Shown: positions 23,014 through 34,268 of the stretch, one piece after another
Layout of the letters: each line of letters begins with the position of its first letter
How positions within the stretch are numbered: the first letter of the stretch is position 1
Origin: Zasmidium citrigriseum
Lineage: Eukaryota; Ascomycota; Dothideomycetes; Mycosphaerellales; Mycosphaerellaceae
NCBI GenBank assembly: GCA_002786025.1
Contig: NHNW01000050.1
Span: 186,001-250,000 of the forward strand
DNA: 64,000 nt
Direction of reading: 5' to 3'
Made by a program: the position numbers and the translations under genes
Notes under the pieces: model-generated
Told to the model about the DNA's origin: nothing
The model's input: the letters and a program-made list of their open reading frames with translations, nothing else
The model's database searches: none

Positions 23014-24624
23014 TCAATCCACTGGTCCACCCTCCTGTTCTTCATTATCTTTCATAGCAGCATCCCACAACTCCCTCGCCCCAATCCCACAAGTACTCTC
23101 GCTCCAAACAAACTCCCCGGCCATCTGCATCGCCCTTTCCAAGCCCACACCTTTCCTCCTCACGTACTTATACAGCGCCCCCTCAAACCACTTCCGATTT
23201 TCCGTCACAAATGCCGCCATCCCACCAATAAACAGCGTCCAAAGATACAAACCATCGATATTCGACGTCCACATCTCCAAATTCGACGTTTCGAGAAGCT
23301 CGATAGCCCGGGACGTATGTCGTGTATTCCAGCCGTTGTGGGGCGGTGTATCGCAGAAGACGGCATTGGAGTAGATGACGCAAATTAGACGACATAGTTC
23401 GTAAATTGTGCGCCGGGATTCGGCGGGGTAGTATTGGTCTTGGTTGGTTTCGGGGGAAAGTTCGTCCCAGAAGGGGAGGCTGAGGAGTTTGTGGCAGGTG
23501 GCGAGGCGGACGCATTGGATTCGTTGGAGGAGGGCTGGGTCGGTGGGCTGTTCTTTGGAGTTGGAGGGGGAGTGGCGGGCCATGATTTTATCGAGGTAGG
23601 CGACTTCTGTGAAGACTGATAGTGCGTCTAAAGGGAGGCCGCCGGGGAGCTTGGCGAATCCGGTGCCTGGGAGGGGCGGAAGGTTGGGGCAATCTAGGGA
23701 TCTTGACGGTCGAGCGAGGTCTTCCGGCATGACATCTAGAATATGGGCGTCGTCCCAGAAGCACTCGAAAACGGGTTTGCAGTACCGAACGCTTGCGCGA
23801 AACATATCTGCGAGGCCGCACATGAATCCTAAGCCGGGCAGTTCGAGAGCTTTGGGACCACCCAGACGTTTGGTGAGGGCGACGGAGGCGAAGAAATGAG
23901 CTTCCACGGGATCGGTGCGGCCCCAGAGCGATAGCCAGTTGGACGTGGGGAAATGTGGTCTGAGAGGCAGTTCTTTATGCTCGGTGTGGTGAGATTGGAA
24001 GTCGTGTACGCCCAGAATACCAATGCTGAGGGCGAGGCATTCGATTTGGTGGCGCGAGAGAGAGTCAATGTTCTCGATACTTGACTTGATGAGAGACAAG
24101 GTCTTCGCCTTATGGGTAAGGGTGACGGGACCGCAGCTCCAGGATGGCTTCTGGGCGATGACATCGCGGTACATGGCGCCAGAAGTGCAATGTGTATGGA
24201 ACATAAGGGTGTCGTTGCAGAAGTCCTCGAACCACTCGGCTGCGACGCCATCGCCCGCTGTATTAGGCCAGACCGCAGTCAACATCAAGTAACCGATCTG
24301 GGAGGAGCTGGCGTCGGCGGCCGTGTCGAAGGTGCAGACGGACAGCCCGCCGAAGACCGGCGAGACGGGGCGGAGGACGAGGGCTGCTGCATCTTTGGCC
24401 CTTTCGTCCTTGTTGTCTTTGCTCTTGTCCTCCGGTGTGCCCTCTTTCTGTACCGCTAGCTCCTTATGCCTCCTCTTGGCCTCCACTTGTGCAGCCTGGG
24501 ATGACTTCAGCCAGCCCACCTTGCCCGCATGTACCCGGACCGCATGCGCTCTCTGTTTCTTTTTCTTGCACCCGGGTGGGCCATATTGAACAAACGCCAG
24601 GCCTGGCACTTCCTGCTCCATTGC
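23014..24624 (-). CDS. Fungal transcription-factor-domain protein without zinc finger
   Basis: Single-exon protein of about 536 residues. The chosen start is the ATG at 24624, because this protein class begins with a short hydrophobic motif (here L-A-F-V-Q-Y-G-P-P) followed by a basic stretch with R-x-H-A-x-R-V-H. An in-frame upstream ATG at 24747 would add 41 residues, but the sequence between looks like the end of a 5'UTR intron (CTAAC then TAG). The rest is helical and like the Fungal_trans_2 domain: K-T-L-S-L-I-K-S-S-I-E, H-Q-I-E-C-L-A-L, W-F-E-G-A-L. No Zn2Cys6 motif is visible. These proteins are usually annotated as transcription-factor-like; DNA binding is not shown. A related gene occurs at 28694-30246. 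Confidence 0.75.
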   Translation of the reverse strand, partial: AMEQEVPGLAFVQYGPPGCKKKKQRAHAVRVHAGKVGWLKSSQAAQVEAKRRHKELAVQKEGTPEDKSKDNKDERAKDAAALVLRPVSPVFGGLSVCTFDTAADASSSQIGYLMLTAVWPNTAGDGVAAEWFEDFCNDTLMFHTHCTSGAMYRDVIAQKPSWSCGPVTLTHKAKTLSLIKSSIENIDSLSRHQIECLALSIGILGVHDFQSHHTEHKELPLRPHFPTSNWLSLWGRTDPVEAHFFASVALTKRLGGPKALELPGLGFMCGLADMFRASVRYCKPVFECFWDDAHILDVMPEDLARPSRSLDCPNLPPLPGTGFAKLPGGLPLDALSVFTEVAYLDKIMARHSPSNSKEQPTDPALLQRIQCVRLATCHKLLSLPFWDELSPETNQDQYYPAESRRTIYELCRLICVIYSNAVFCDTPPHNGWNTRHTSRAIELLETSNLEMWTSNIDGLYLWTLFIGGMAAFVTENRKWFEGALYKYVRRKGVGLERAMQMAGEFVWSESTCGIGARELWDAAMKDNEEQEGGPVD

Positions 24625-25118
24625 GGATGCTATCGGTCGTGGAGAAGTCGGGTTAGTCGTCTTCGTACTCTTATTAATAATGTGGCCTCTACTCCAGACA
24701 TGGTTGGCAGGCTTTCCATGTCTCGTGGGACCCTTCAACGCTGTCAAAGTTAGGAACGCCGGGCCTCCGTTTTATGTGTTATGTCAGGACCTGGTTGGCA
24801 TAGGGCATAGTGGACGGAGATTATTCACATCGTGCATGCATCAATGCCTCCTGTCAACATAGACCTGCGTATTCTCATGCAGAGTGTGTAGAAGAAGGAA
24901 GTGAAGCTGGTGATCCCCGCAAAGTCCAATTAATTCCGCTGACTAAACTAGCGTCGTGAAATACGAGACCGAGCGAGCTTACTGCCACGCTAGACACGAC
25001 CTCACCCACAACTCGACCTTCTTCGCTCGCCGTCGACTGGACCACGAACACCATGACTTAACCCGATTACCAGCCCGATACAGTCAATACCAATCGATCC
25101 CTCTCTTGCGTAAGATGC
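24625..25118. other. Divergent promoter region
   Basis: 494 nt lie between the starts of the regulator-like gene (-) and the UVRAG-like gene (+). A possible extra 5' exon or leader intron of the minus-strand gene may lie at 24625-24750. Confidence 0.45.
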
Positions 25119-27193
25119 ATGGCGCAGCCCAACTCCCCCACTGCCAACTGGACCTTCAGCCGGGGTGAAGGCCCATGGCTGCTCCCCTACAACCGCAAAC
25201 TGCGCAACCTGGTCTCCATTTCGCTGCGAAACCTCAATCTCACACCTACCTCGCCGGTTCGACGAAGAGGAAAGACCATCGACGATGACGCCCTTCCGAA
25301 TACTCTAAAGTCGCCTGCGAAACTGGTTGCCTTGAGGGAGCAGAAAGCTTTGGGCTTGAGCAGGAGCTCGACGGATTTGAGGGCTGTGGCCGAGAATGCT
25401 ATTGCTGAAGCCGAAGATGTGTTGGACGTGACGGCGACTGCCAATGGGAGCCCAAAAGCTGGAAAGGAGAAGCACAGGCGGAAGAGCGCGACTACGGCCA
25501 GCCCACGAAGACCCGAGTTTAGGAAGCTCAGGAGACGAAGCACGCTTGAGTGGGCACAGTCGTCACCTCAGACACGGCAAGAGCGATTGGAGAAAATGAC
25601 GAAAGAGAGGATGGCGGACGTCTTTTTCAGTCTGCATGTCAATGGCATTGAAGGTTGGTACGTGTCGATACCGGAAAGTCTGAAGAATTGGAAGCTGATG
25701 AGTGATTCAAGAGCCTGTATATGTCTCGGAAATCGTCGCAAAGACCATGAACCCCACCTTTCGACATGTCGACTGGACACATTGTGGGCCGGGTGTGACG
25801 AGACTAGATCAGGTCGTGTTGCGGGTTTGGGTCAAGGGAGGCAAAGTGGATGAATGGCAGCAGCTCTTGCAGCTCGAGTTGCAGCTGACTGGACTGCAAT
25901 ATGTTGGCAAGAGTGTGAGCACGACCAGGCCTTCGAGAACCAATTCATTCTGACATCCTCCAGCTTGACGACCTGAATCGGGCTCTGCCACAGAATGCTG
26001 TGTTGCTCCACCTCAGCGACGGGGTCTACACCTCTTTTACTGACTCATTAGCCGACTTCGCTCCTCTGCATCCGCCAGCGCCAGAGAGGAAAAAGAGTTT
26101 TTCATCCCAACGAGCTGTGCCATCGTCCTCATTCGATGCGCTGCTACGACTCTCGAAGCTTGACGATAGTATCCAAGATGCTCTCGCCACGCGAGATCAA
26201 ATCGCCAATGAGCTTGAGGGCCTTCTGCAACGCAATAAGGAACCTTTAGAGGATCGTGATAAAGTTGCAGAGGCCAAAGATCGTCTCAAGACCATTGAGT
26301 TCGCCAAGAAGACGGTCGAGAAGCAGCTCGAGAAAGCTCATAAACAGCAAGAAGAGAACCGCTCTTCCCTGACTGCCCGGCGCCAGCTCATGCAGTCCGA
26401 TGTGTTGTCTAGAGAAGATCAGCATCGGAAGATGCAAAGCGAGCGACCCAAATTTCCCGAGATGCGCGACGAGGACCGAGCCAAAACGAAAGACATACAA
26501 AATCAGCGTCGCCGAATCTGCGAAGACTTGCAAATATGCTATCCTATTCAACCACAGCCTGGAAAAACCTTGGCGTTCACCATCCGAGATCTGCACCTCC
26601 CCAACTCAGAAGATCTGGACTCAGAACCGCCCGAAACATTATCCGCCGCCCTTGGTCACGTCGCTCACGTGCTACAAATGCTGGCATTCTACCTCTCCCA
26701 AAGCCTGCCATACCCGGTCTCCCCACTCGGTGGCACCAGCACGGTCTACGACCCCATCAGCATTCTCAAATCAAGCAGCCCCTTCCCCTCCCGCAAGAAC
26801 GACGAGACCGCTCTCCGTACATACCCCCTCTTCACGAAGGGCGTCCCGCGCTTCCGCTTCGAGTACGCTGTCTTCCTCATAAACCAAGACATTCGCGTCT
26901 TACTGGAGAACGCGTTCAATCTCAAAGTCCTGGACATTCGACAGACGCTGCCGAATTTGAAATATTTGCTTTATGTGGCTACGGCGGGAGAGGGTGATTT
27001 GCCTGCCAGGAAGGCTGGTGGGGTCAGGGGGCTTGTGAGGGTTCCTGCTATGCAGAGGACGGGCAGTCAGGATTCTTTTGGTAGTAATATGTCGGGATCG
27101 ACGTTGAGGGAGAATGGCAAGCCGAGGGGTGCCGCTGAGAGGTTACGACAAATCAGTGGTGGGAAGGGGAAAGAGGGGATGAAAGTGAAGTGA
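25119..27193 (+). CDS. UVRAG/Vps38-like subunit of PI3-kinase complex II
   Basis: Protein of about 655 residues resembling the UVRAG/Atg14 family (PF10186). In the Vps34-Vps15-Beclin complex, Vps38/UVRAG directs PI3P synthesis to endosomes. Exons are 25119-25653, 25712-25914 and 25964-27193. The N-terminal half has R-N-L-V-S-I-S-L-R-N-L and, after a basic linker, F-F-S-L-H-V-N-G followed by Y-V-S-E-I-V-A-K-T-M-N-P-T-F: a C2-like domain typical of UVRAG. A long charged coiled coil (about residues 290-430, rich in E, K, Q, R) follows, then a globular BARA-like domain containing L-P-Y-P-V-S-P and F-E-Y-A-V-F-L-I-N-Q-D-I. The tail is basic and disordered. The second ATG in the leader was used because the first, 4 nt upstream, opens only a short frame. 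Confidence 0.78.
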
Positions 27194-27514
27194 GGTATGT
27201 ACAGACTTGGAATGAAGTCCGTTCGATCAAGCTTTCTATCACGGCTGTTTTTCATTTCTGCTGACTAGGGCTTCGATGCATAAGCGTTATCCGGATGCTG
27301 GGATCTCGCATGGATATAGCGGCACGTTGCCTGGCATCGGACTCGCTCCGAGGCGGTCTTACTCTATCTCAGGTGATGGCGATGACCTACCAGCACTTCA
27401 GCACGACAGGCTTTGTTGAACTTTTGATCGAAGGATAGCCATTGGCATTGAACTGACGAGAGAGACGAGGAATACAGAACTCGCCTCCTCCTGCTCCTCG
27501 ATAGCAAGCTGACG
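27194..27514. other. Intergenic spacer
   Basis: Spacer of 321 nt between two co-directional genes. No motif is recognised. Confidence 0.5.
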
Positions 27515-28383
27515 ATGTACAAGTCGCTGGCTCCGGCTACCACTGTGAGTCTCTCTCCCAGCGGACTGGACGGATTACTGAACAAATGCAGGAGACGCCA
27601 TCGCAACTCAAGTCCACCCAACCTCCATCCAAGAAGCGCAAACAACAACAACACCAACCTGTCGGAGACCCGCAGCCAGGCCCATCCGGGTCAGCGTCAA
27701 TATCAACAGATCCGACTCCCTCCCCAGCAGACTCCGGAATCTACACCATCAACCCACCCCCTCCAACCCAACCCCAAGAATGGCAACCCCTCGAACCCCC
27801 CGGCCACAGAGAACGCATGTCCCACTTCACCCGCCTCCTCCTCACCCACCCCTACAACATCCACGGCGACCTCTATCCCTCAATAACCTCATCCTATCTC
27901 TTATTGCTCACAGCCGCCCTGATGGAATCCCAATCCGCCAGCGACCCCGGCGCCACGGACGTGGTTCGAAACCACGCCTCGCCCAATCTCGAAATGGTCG
28001 CGACCACAGTCCACGAGTGTTTGTTCGTCCAGACACGCACGCTTGAGGAGCATTTGCAGAGTCTGAGGATGTTGAAGAAAGCGAATCCGGCTTGGAGGGT
28101 CGATCCGTTTAATTTTTGCGTTGAGCTTAAGGAGGGGGGACGGGAGGCGGAGGTCTGGCTTACGAGTCGTGGGACGGGTGGGGTTGAGGTGGGAGGGGAG
28201 TGGGGGAGTTGGAGGGAGAGTGTTAGTGTTGTGTTTTGGAGGAGGGAAGAGGGGAGGTGGATTATGTGGAAACATGTTGGGATAAGGGGGCCTGGGGGTG
28301 GGTTGTTTCCTTGGTGTGGGAGTGAGGAGTTTGGGAGGGCGGAAGGGGGATCGATTGTGTTGCCGGGATGTTGTGTTATGTGA
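27515..28383 (+). CDS. Unrecognised protein with proline-rich head
   Basis: Two exons, 27515-27544 and 27592-28383, give about 273 residues. The first exon encodes only ten residues before a GTGAGT donor. The head contains a K-K-R-K-Q-Q-Q-H stretch, a candidate nuclear localisation signal, in a P/Q/S-rich disordered region. From residue about 85 a folded part begins with a long helix (M-S-H-F-T-R-L-L-L-T-H-P) and ends with W-R-x-S-V-S-V-V-F-W-R-R and a glycine-rich C-terminal segment finishing in C-C-V-M. A terminal C-C-x-x-like end could suggest lipidation, but this is speculative. I do not recognise the family. Confidence 0.6.
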
Positions 28384-28693
28384 AGGAAATGAAGGTGATG
28401 TCTAATTGCTCTCGATTGTGCTTTTCTGGTTGACTGACGATGTACTTGCTACAAGGCCGCGGATTATACCCAACTTGTCGAAGGATTGTTAGAGTTTCAG
28501 GAGCATCAAGCCGGCCCGTTGGTGCGGCTGATGTTCACGACCTCTTGCTCCTCTTTCTGCGAGCCAAGACATGCAACGGACATCGGCGTGAACGAGAAAC
28601 GATCGAAACAAAGGTCACTGTCGGTAGTCCGCTGATTCTGGGCATATCTTCCTGGTCCCTCCACGCACGGGATATGGGCCACACATCCCAAAG
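28384..28693. other. Intergenic spacer
   Basis: Spacer of 310 nt without a recognised feature. Confidence 0.5.
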
Positions 28694-30246
28694 ATGACTC
28701 GCGAGTTCCTGTTTCTGAGCTGCGACGCCAACGAGATCTCCAAGAGGAGGCCTCCCTTTAGGGCAAAGCAAGCTCGTCGACATGTCCAAGTCAATCGCCG
28801 ACGAGACTATGAGGATGTGCCGTGTCAAGCTTCACCAGTACAGATACGGTTTCTTGCACCTCGGCCGTGTCGATGTGGTCAGGTCAAGGTGAGTCTTGTC
28901 GACGGTACTTGATTCTAGAACCAATATATTGACCTCTGGCATCCAGTGTAACTGTCGGCCGAGTCTCACTCACGAGCAAGGACAACCAGTCATTCTTGCA
29001 TCGACCGCCACCGCCTCGAGCATTATGCCTTGCCTGATGTCTGCCACAAGCACTCGGGCCTCGCACTTGGCCCAATGGCTGACAGCGCTGTGCCTTGAAG
29101 ACCACACACTCGTGTTCATGCCATCCCGTCTCGGCCACGACAGAATTCCTCTCCTGGACCGAGCGACCGATGCCCTACTCAATCTTCTGGCTTCACCAAG
29201 AACCTCCCAAGGTGTTGTGCTGCCGTCCAGGAAGGCCGCAAAAGACTATTGCCAAGCGCTCGAGCTGTTTCGGTCATCCTTATGCGACAAGACTTCTGGA
29301 CGAGACCATTGGTGCAATCACCCTGCTCGGCATGTTCGACGTGCTCGTCCGCGACGAACGCAGGGCACCTACCGAGAGCTTCGCACACTGGCGTGGTGCT
29401 ACAGCGGTCATAATGCATGACCCCGTGGCCTCGGCGAAAAGCGAATATGCACGAGCGACGTTGACCCCTACGGCTGGCGGCTGCCTGACGTTCATTATTC
29501 CCTGCTTCCAAGGAAGACCGAGTCCCTTCGACGACGAGGCAGGGACATGGTTCGATCTCCACCCCGTGAGCGTTGGCGAGCCTCCAGAGTTGACCAGGCT
29601 GAACCGCATCGCCCATGGACTATACATTCGGCTCCCACGACTGATCTGCATGGTGCGAGACTGGAGGAACGGCAGATCACATCACAGCAAAGAGGAAATC
29701 CTCGCGCTTGCAACCGAACTAGCCGCCTATGAAGACCGCGCTGCCGAATCCTGGCTCCTCTCACGCACAAAAGCCATTCCAACCCGCGACTCAGCGACCG
29801 CAAACCTCCTCCCAACTTCCCTCGAAATGACCAATTCACGGGAAGCATCCGCAGCCCTCTGCTACTGGCAAACCCGCATAATCGCCCTGACACTCCTCTC
29901 CACCATCTCCACATCCCCGACGTCCAGAACCGAAACCCACCGCCTCGCGACCAACATCCTCCGCACAACCGACTTCCTCGAGTCTTGCGGCTTCTGTGCC
30001 ACGGCACCTGTCGCAATCGCTTTGGCGACTGTCTGGCTGGTTTTTAGGGGCGAGGAGATGTGTCTTGGACGAGCAGTGGAGGATTTGGTCGAGAGTATCT
30101 TCAGTACGCTGGGCAGGGTTTGGGCGGGAGCTGCGATTGGTGGGTCGAGAGAGGAGTTGGACAAGGTCGCGGATGTGCTTGTTGGGGGACGCTTGGAGGG
30201 GTTTCTTTGCGAAGGGGTTGTTGTTTGGAATGGAGACGGGTCGTGA
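28694..30246 (+). CDS. Regulator-like gene with apparent frameshift
   Basis: The exon at 28694-28888 encodes a head (F-L-F-L-S-C-D-A-N-E-I-S) followed by a basic segment with A-R-R-H-V-Q-V-N-R-R-R, the layout seen in finger-less fungal transcription-factor-like proteins. A 58-nt intron joins it to 28947. From there the frame carries A-L-D/A-L-L-N-like helices and D-Y-C-Q-A-L-E-L-F-R, then loses homology-like content near 29275. The continuation (L-L-D-E-T-I-G-A-I-T-L-L-G-M-F-D) is in the +1 frame and stays open to 30246. No GT-AG intron of normal size bridges the two without removing the conserved helix. It is either a decaying gene, an assembly error of one base, or rarely a programmed shift. 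It flanks the UVRAG-like gene opposite the similar gene at 23014-24624. Confidence 0.55.
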
Positions 30247-30467
30247 GAGGTGTCTGTCGGTATGGGAAGTTGTGCGACGGTCGCTTGGATCGGATCAAGC
30301 ACTCGTGGCGCTGACAGCTCTGTTAGTGACAGCTCACTTATGCGAACGTCCAAGCAACGGTGTTTCTGGTGGAGGCGCAGCTCGCAGCTGAGCTAGCAAC
30401 AGGTCTCGAGCGTTAATTTCGACGACTTCCGCTGCGTATCTCGGAAACAACATGCTTGCTTTCGACC

Positions 30468-32273
30468 ATGACAGGACCGTACGAGCCATTGCCCAGTCTC
30501 GAACACATTCGGATTCTAACCATCGAGTCCGGGGAAGAAGACACAATATTGCGCTGCCAGATTCGTACCGAAAGACTGGCAGATGTCTCCGGACGATACC
30601 TCGCTCTATCCTACGTATGGGGGCCACCAACAGATCAGGAAGCAATATATGTCAACGGGCAGACGATAGTGATCCCGTCGACTCTGGTGGTCCTGCTCAA
30701 GTCCTTTCGAAGGGTAGGTCGGGAAGGCAGGCCTCTGAACCTCTGGGCGGATTCGATCTGCATCAATCAGAATGACACGGCGGAGAGGTCCAGCCAGGTC
30801 GGCAAGATGAAAGAGATCTACGAGCAGGGTCATGATGTTTTGGCATGGCTGGGACCTGAAGCCGATGAGAGCGATCTCGCAGTTGATCTTATCGTCGCGT
30901 TGAACGAGTTCTTCTGGAAGTTTGCGAAAGTCACGAACGATGGCGTGGGACCGTTCCACATCCAGGAGCAAATTTGGCCTGCCATCAATCACGTGAAGAA
31001 TGCCATTGGAGATGACTTCCTGCCTCATATCTTCGCCTTCCTGTCGTTGTTACAACGACCATGGTGGCAAAGGACATGGATCATGCAAGAAGCCACCACA
31101 GACCACCACACGACTGTCTGCTGCGGACCGCGCATGACTTCATTGAACGCCATATTCATCGCATCCCTATACGTGAGGCACATGATGCAGCCTTTGATCG
31201 ACCCGCTCTTCCAGAACAGCTCCTGCAATCGTACTCTCGAAATACCAGCGCTTGCCACAGAGCACTTGGACCGAATCAATGAATTCAAACGTCCTCAGCT
31301 ACGCGGAGGCGAATATACGACTCATTTGGACCTTCTTACCATCGTCAGCTGGTTCCGATCAACGAAGGCCTCCGATCCGAGAGATAAGGTCTTCGCTCCT
31401 ATGGGTTTGTTTCGTCCCGGCCATCCAGGACGGTGCATCATGGACTACTCTATGTCTGTCAGCGAAGTGTACACACTCTTTGCTTCCACATGCATATTCG
31501 CAACGTCGCGCCCCAATCTGGACGTCTTGGGCTATACAACCGACGACGATACAGAAGACGCAGATTCTGAGCTTCCCTCATGGGTCCCCGACTGGCGGCA
31601 AGTCCTCCTCAGACAACCACTCCGCAAAGCCTTGACAATTTTATCCAAAGACGCCTCGGAAACTGTCTACGCTGCAGATGGCCCCTTGTGGCAACTCGAC
31701 GTCCCTGAACGGTTGCACGCGAAGCCCATCGGTCGAGAACTGCACGTTCGCGGCGTCTTCCTCGACAAGATCGACTCTCTAACGGACTCCGCTGCTCCGG
31801 CTAACGTCGAGCAGAAGATATATGAATGGTTTCGCTGGTTCACAAGCTCGAGCTCGGGAGGTTCCTACTTCACCGGCGAGACCAAGGAGCGGGTCTTCTT
31901 ACGCAGCATACTCGCAGACGCCTATGGTACCGCCGATTTCCAAACCGTCAGACGGGCACGATTCTCAGACCTCAACATCGACATCATTCGAAACGATCGT
32001 ATAGGCCTCTGTCAGGTCCACGAAGCCGTCATTGGTCGGAGGATGGCGATGACCACGCATGGGCTTCTGGCATTGGTTCCTGAAGAGGCCGAAGAGGGCG
32101 ATTTGATGTATGTCGTTTGTGGAGGACAGGTGCCTCTGCTTCTCAGGCGAGTCGGGGCGAGGTATGCGTATGTTGACGAGTGCTATGTACATGGGGTGAT
32201 GGATGGGGAGGTGCTTGATGTTTTGAAGTCTCTGGGGCGGGAGGTTGGGCTTGAGAGTATCACGATTGTGTGA
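30468..32273 (+). CDS. HET-domain protein
   Basis: Single-exon protein of about 601 residues with a heterokaryon-incompatibility (HET) domain, linked in fungi to nonself recognition and regulated cell death. The three HET blocks are visible in order: Y-L-A-L-S-Y-V-W-G near residue 45, L-W-A-D-S-I-C-I-N-Q-N-D near 100 with K-M-x-x-I-Y-E-Q-G-H-D-V-L-A-W-L-G, and P-W-W-Q-R-T-W-I-M-Q-E near 200. The long C-terminal half has the D-P-R-D-K-V-F-A motif and a P-S-W-V-P-D-W motif, both usual in this family. The ATG at 30468 was chosen. No accessory domain (NACHT, WD40) is attached. It is one of two HET genes in the window. Confidence 0.92.
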   Translation: MTGPYEPLPSLEHIRILTIESGEEDTILRCQIRTERLADVSGRYLALSYVWGPPTDQEAIYVNGQTIVIPSTLVVLLKSFRRVGREGRPLNLWADSICINQNDTAERSSQVGKMKEIYEQGHDVLAWLGPEADESDLAVDLIVALNEFFWKFAKVTNDGVGPFHIQEQIWPAINHVKNAIGDDFLPHIFAFLSLLQRPWWQRTWIMQEATTDHHTTVCCGPRMTSLNAIFIASLYVRHMMQPLIDPLFQNSSCNRTLEIPALATEHLDRINEFKRPQLRGGEYTTHLDLLTIVSWFRSTKASDPRDKVFAPMGLFRPGHPGRCIMDYSMSVSEVYTLFASTCIFATSRPNLDVLGYTTDDDTEDADSELPSWVPDWRQVLLRQPLRKALTILSKDASETVYAADGPLWQLDVPERLHAKPIGRELHVRGVFLDKIDSLTDSAAPANVEQKIYEWFRWFTSSSSGGSYFTGETKERVFLRSILADAYGTADFQTVRRARFSDLNIDIIRNDRIGLCQVHEAVIGRRMAMTTHGLLALVPEEAEEGDLMYVVCGGQVPLLLRRVGARYAYVDECYVHGVMDGEVLDVLKSLGREVGLESITIV

Positions 32274-32728
32274 GGATGGGTCTCTGCTCTCAATGCCTTG
32301 TTGTCCTCTGTCACGAGATTTCTCATCGGAGCATAGGAAAGAGAAGGGAAAGACTTCGAGCAATCGCGACTCGTGCAGTGTTCAACGGCCCATTTTGCAA
32401 CGGAGAGTTAAGAGCCGACAGACTCACATCAGGCTGATGGGGTCTAGGAGAGCAAGGCTGTGAACAGAAGCCGGTGGGCTACGTCCTATCGTAGATGAAT
32501 TGTATACAAGTCCGTCTATCACCAGCAGGCAATCGCAATCAAAGAGTGAGGTCGAGTGTGTAGTAGCTCTTGGCAATAGCTGTGTTATTTGTCATTTCTC
32601 GCCACCCGCACGAAGCTCGCAGTAAGCTTCTACCGCCGCGGGGCTATTGGTTGCTTCCTCTGCCACATACACTTCATCCATCACTTTCTTACCTCTTTCA
32701 TCTTCTAATACACAAATAGAAACCAGAT
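32274..32728. other. Intergenic spacer
   Basis: 455 nt between the HET gene and the radical SAM gene. It ends in a pyrimidine-rich leader with CTTTC repeats before the ATG at 32729, typical of fungal promoters. No other feature. Confidence 0.45.
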
Positions 32729-34232
32729 ATGCCACCATCTCCGCATACAGGGTTTAAATGTCTATCCCAGACCCGCACATTGGCCACAGCGGCGACAACA
32801 TCTCGAGCACGACTTCGATTCGGCCCCACCGATGATCGAAACCTCGAACATTTCATACAGAAAGCACAGAAACGGGATCAGAGACAGGCATTGGCACGAC
32901 AAAAAGTGCTGCTCCAATTCATGCCCTCACGAGCGATTTTCCTGACGTTATCATTAGAGACTCGAAGAATCCGCTAAGACCGTACCGGCATTTTCGAGCA
33001 AGTTGAAGGAACACAACTATGGCCGACTTAGGAGAGGTAAGTCGATCAGTCCACGCTGGACTCTCTGGGATAGATCTGACGTTGCACTAGATACACCAAC
33101 GATATTACAGATCAATATCGGCAAGCTGTGCAATTTGAATTGTAGACATTGCCATGTTGAGTCCGGTCCCACGAAGATACATGAGAATATGAGTCTCGAA
33201 GTAAGCGAGATTAGGTGTTACGATCCAACGTTTCCTCAGCTCACAACCCTTAGACTGTAGAACGATGCATCGAGCTACTTCGAATGAGGTGCGTGAGGTA
33301 GACACAGGCACGATAGAGCCTTATCTGACCATTTCATCACAGTCCATCAATCGACACAGTCGACATTACCGGCGGAGCACCAGAGCTGAATGCTCATTTT
33401 CGAACTCTCGTGTCAAGGGTAAGTTGTCAATTGATTGCTACATTGGACAATGGTGCTGACGGCCGTGTGCCAGGCAAGATCAATGGGGAAGAAAGTCATC
33501 GACCGATGCAACTTGGCAGTCCTCTTCGAGAAGGGCCAGGAAGATCTACCAGCATTCCTCGCGGAACACAATGTTGATATCGTTGCCTCGCTACCTTGCT
33601 ACACCGAGGACAATACAGACAAGCAACGTGGCAAAAGAGTATTTGACGATAGCATTACAGCTCTCAGGCTACTCAACGCTGCAGGCTTCGGCCGCCAAAC
33701 CAATCCATCGCCCCGAAGACTAGACCTCGTCTACAACCCTCTCGGACCCTCTCTCCCTCCGCCACAGCATCAGCTTGAAGCAGACTACCGCCAACGCTTG
33801 GCTGAAGACCACCAAGTCACCTTCAACTCGCTCCTGGCCATTACGAACATGCCCATCAAGCGCTTCGCAGACGATCTGTATCAGACCGGCCAATATACAT
33901 CGTACATGGAAGTCTTGGCGAATGCATTTAATCCAGGCACGGTCCAAGGGCTGATGTGTCGGAATACGGTCAACGTGGCCTGGGATGGCAAGATATATGA
34001 TTGCGATTTCAACGCTGCGTTGGAGATGCAGGGTCGAAAGTTGGATGATGAAGACCACTTGTTGGATATTTGGGCTCTTGGTTGGTACTTTCGCCTCTCT
34101 TGATTGGATTCCGACTGACGGTATTTTGCAGATGATCTGTCCGAGTTGTATGGTGGTTCGATCCGCACGGGAAAGCATTGCTATGGCTGCACTGCTGGCT
34201 CCGGGTCGAGCTGCGGAGGGACGTTGGCTTGA
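32729..34232 (+). CDS. Radical SAM protein, ArsS/DUF3641 type
   Basis: Seven exons (32729-32905, 32958-33036, 33091-33200, 33254-33288, 33343-33418, 33474-34080, 34132-34232) give about 394 residues. C99-N-L-N-C103-R-H-C106 is the CX3CX2C motif holding the [4Fe-4S] cluster that cleaves S-adenosylmethionine. Next come T-V-D-I-T-G-G-A-P-E-L, the SAM-binding glycine motif, then D-I-V-A-S-L-P-C-Y and V-Y-N-P-L-G-P. The C-terminus is the DUF3641-like part with Q-G-L-M-C-R-N-T-x-N-V, D-G-K-I-Y-D-C-D-F-N, and H-C-Y-G-C-T-A-G-S-G-S-S-C-G-G, cysteines that probably bind an auxiliary cluster. Bacterial relatives (ArsS) are assigned to moving the adenosyl group onto arsenic in arsenosugar synthesis. The first 60 residues are basic with a likely mitochondrial presequence. 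The donor of intron 1 (GTGCTG) is non-consensus; all other joins are canonical. Confidence 0.85.
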
Positions 34233-34268
34233 TATTGCGGAGAACATCGCACAACTTCACAACACCTC

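Noticed and set aside
28694..30246. Programmed +1 frameshifting as the preferred reading
   Set aside because: No known slippery context is evident; a single-base error or mutation is simpler.
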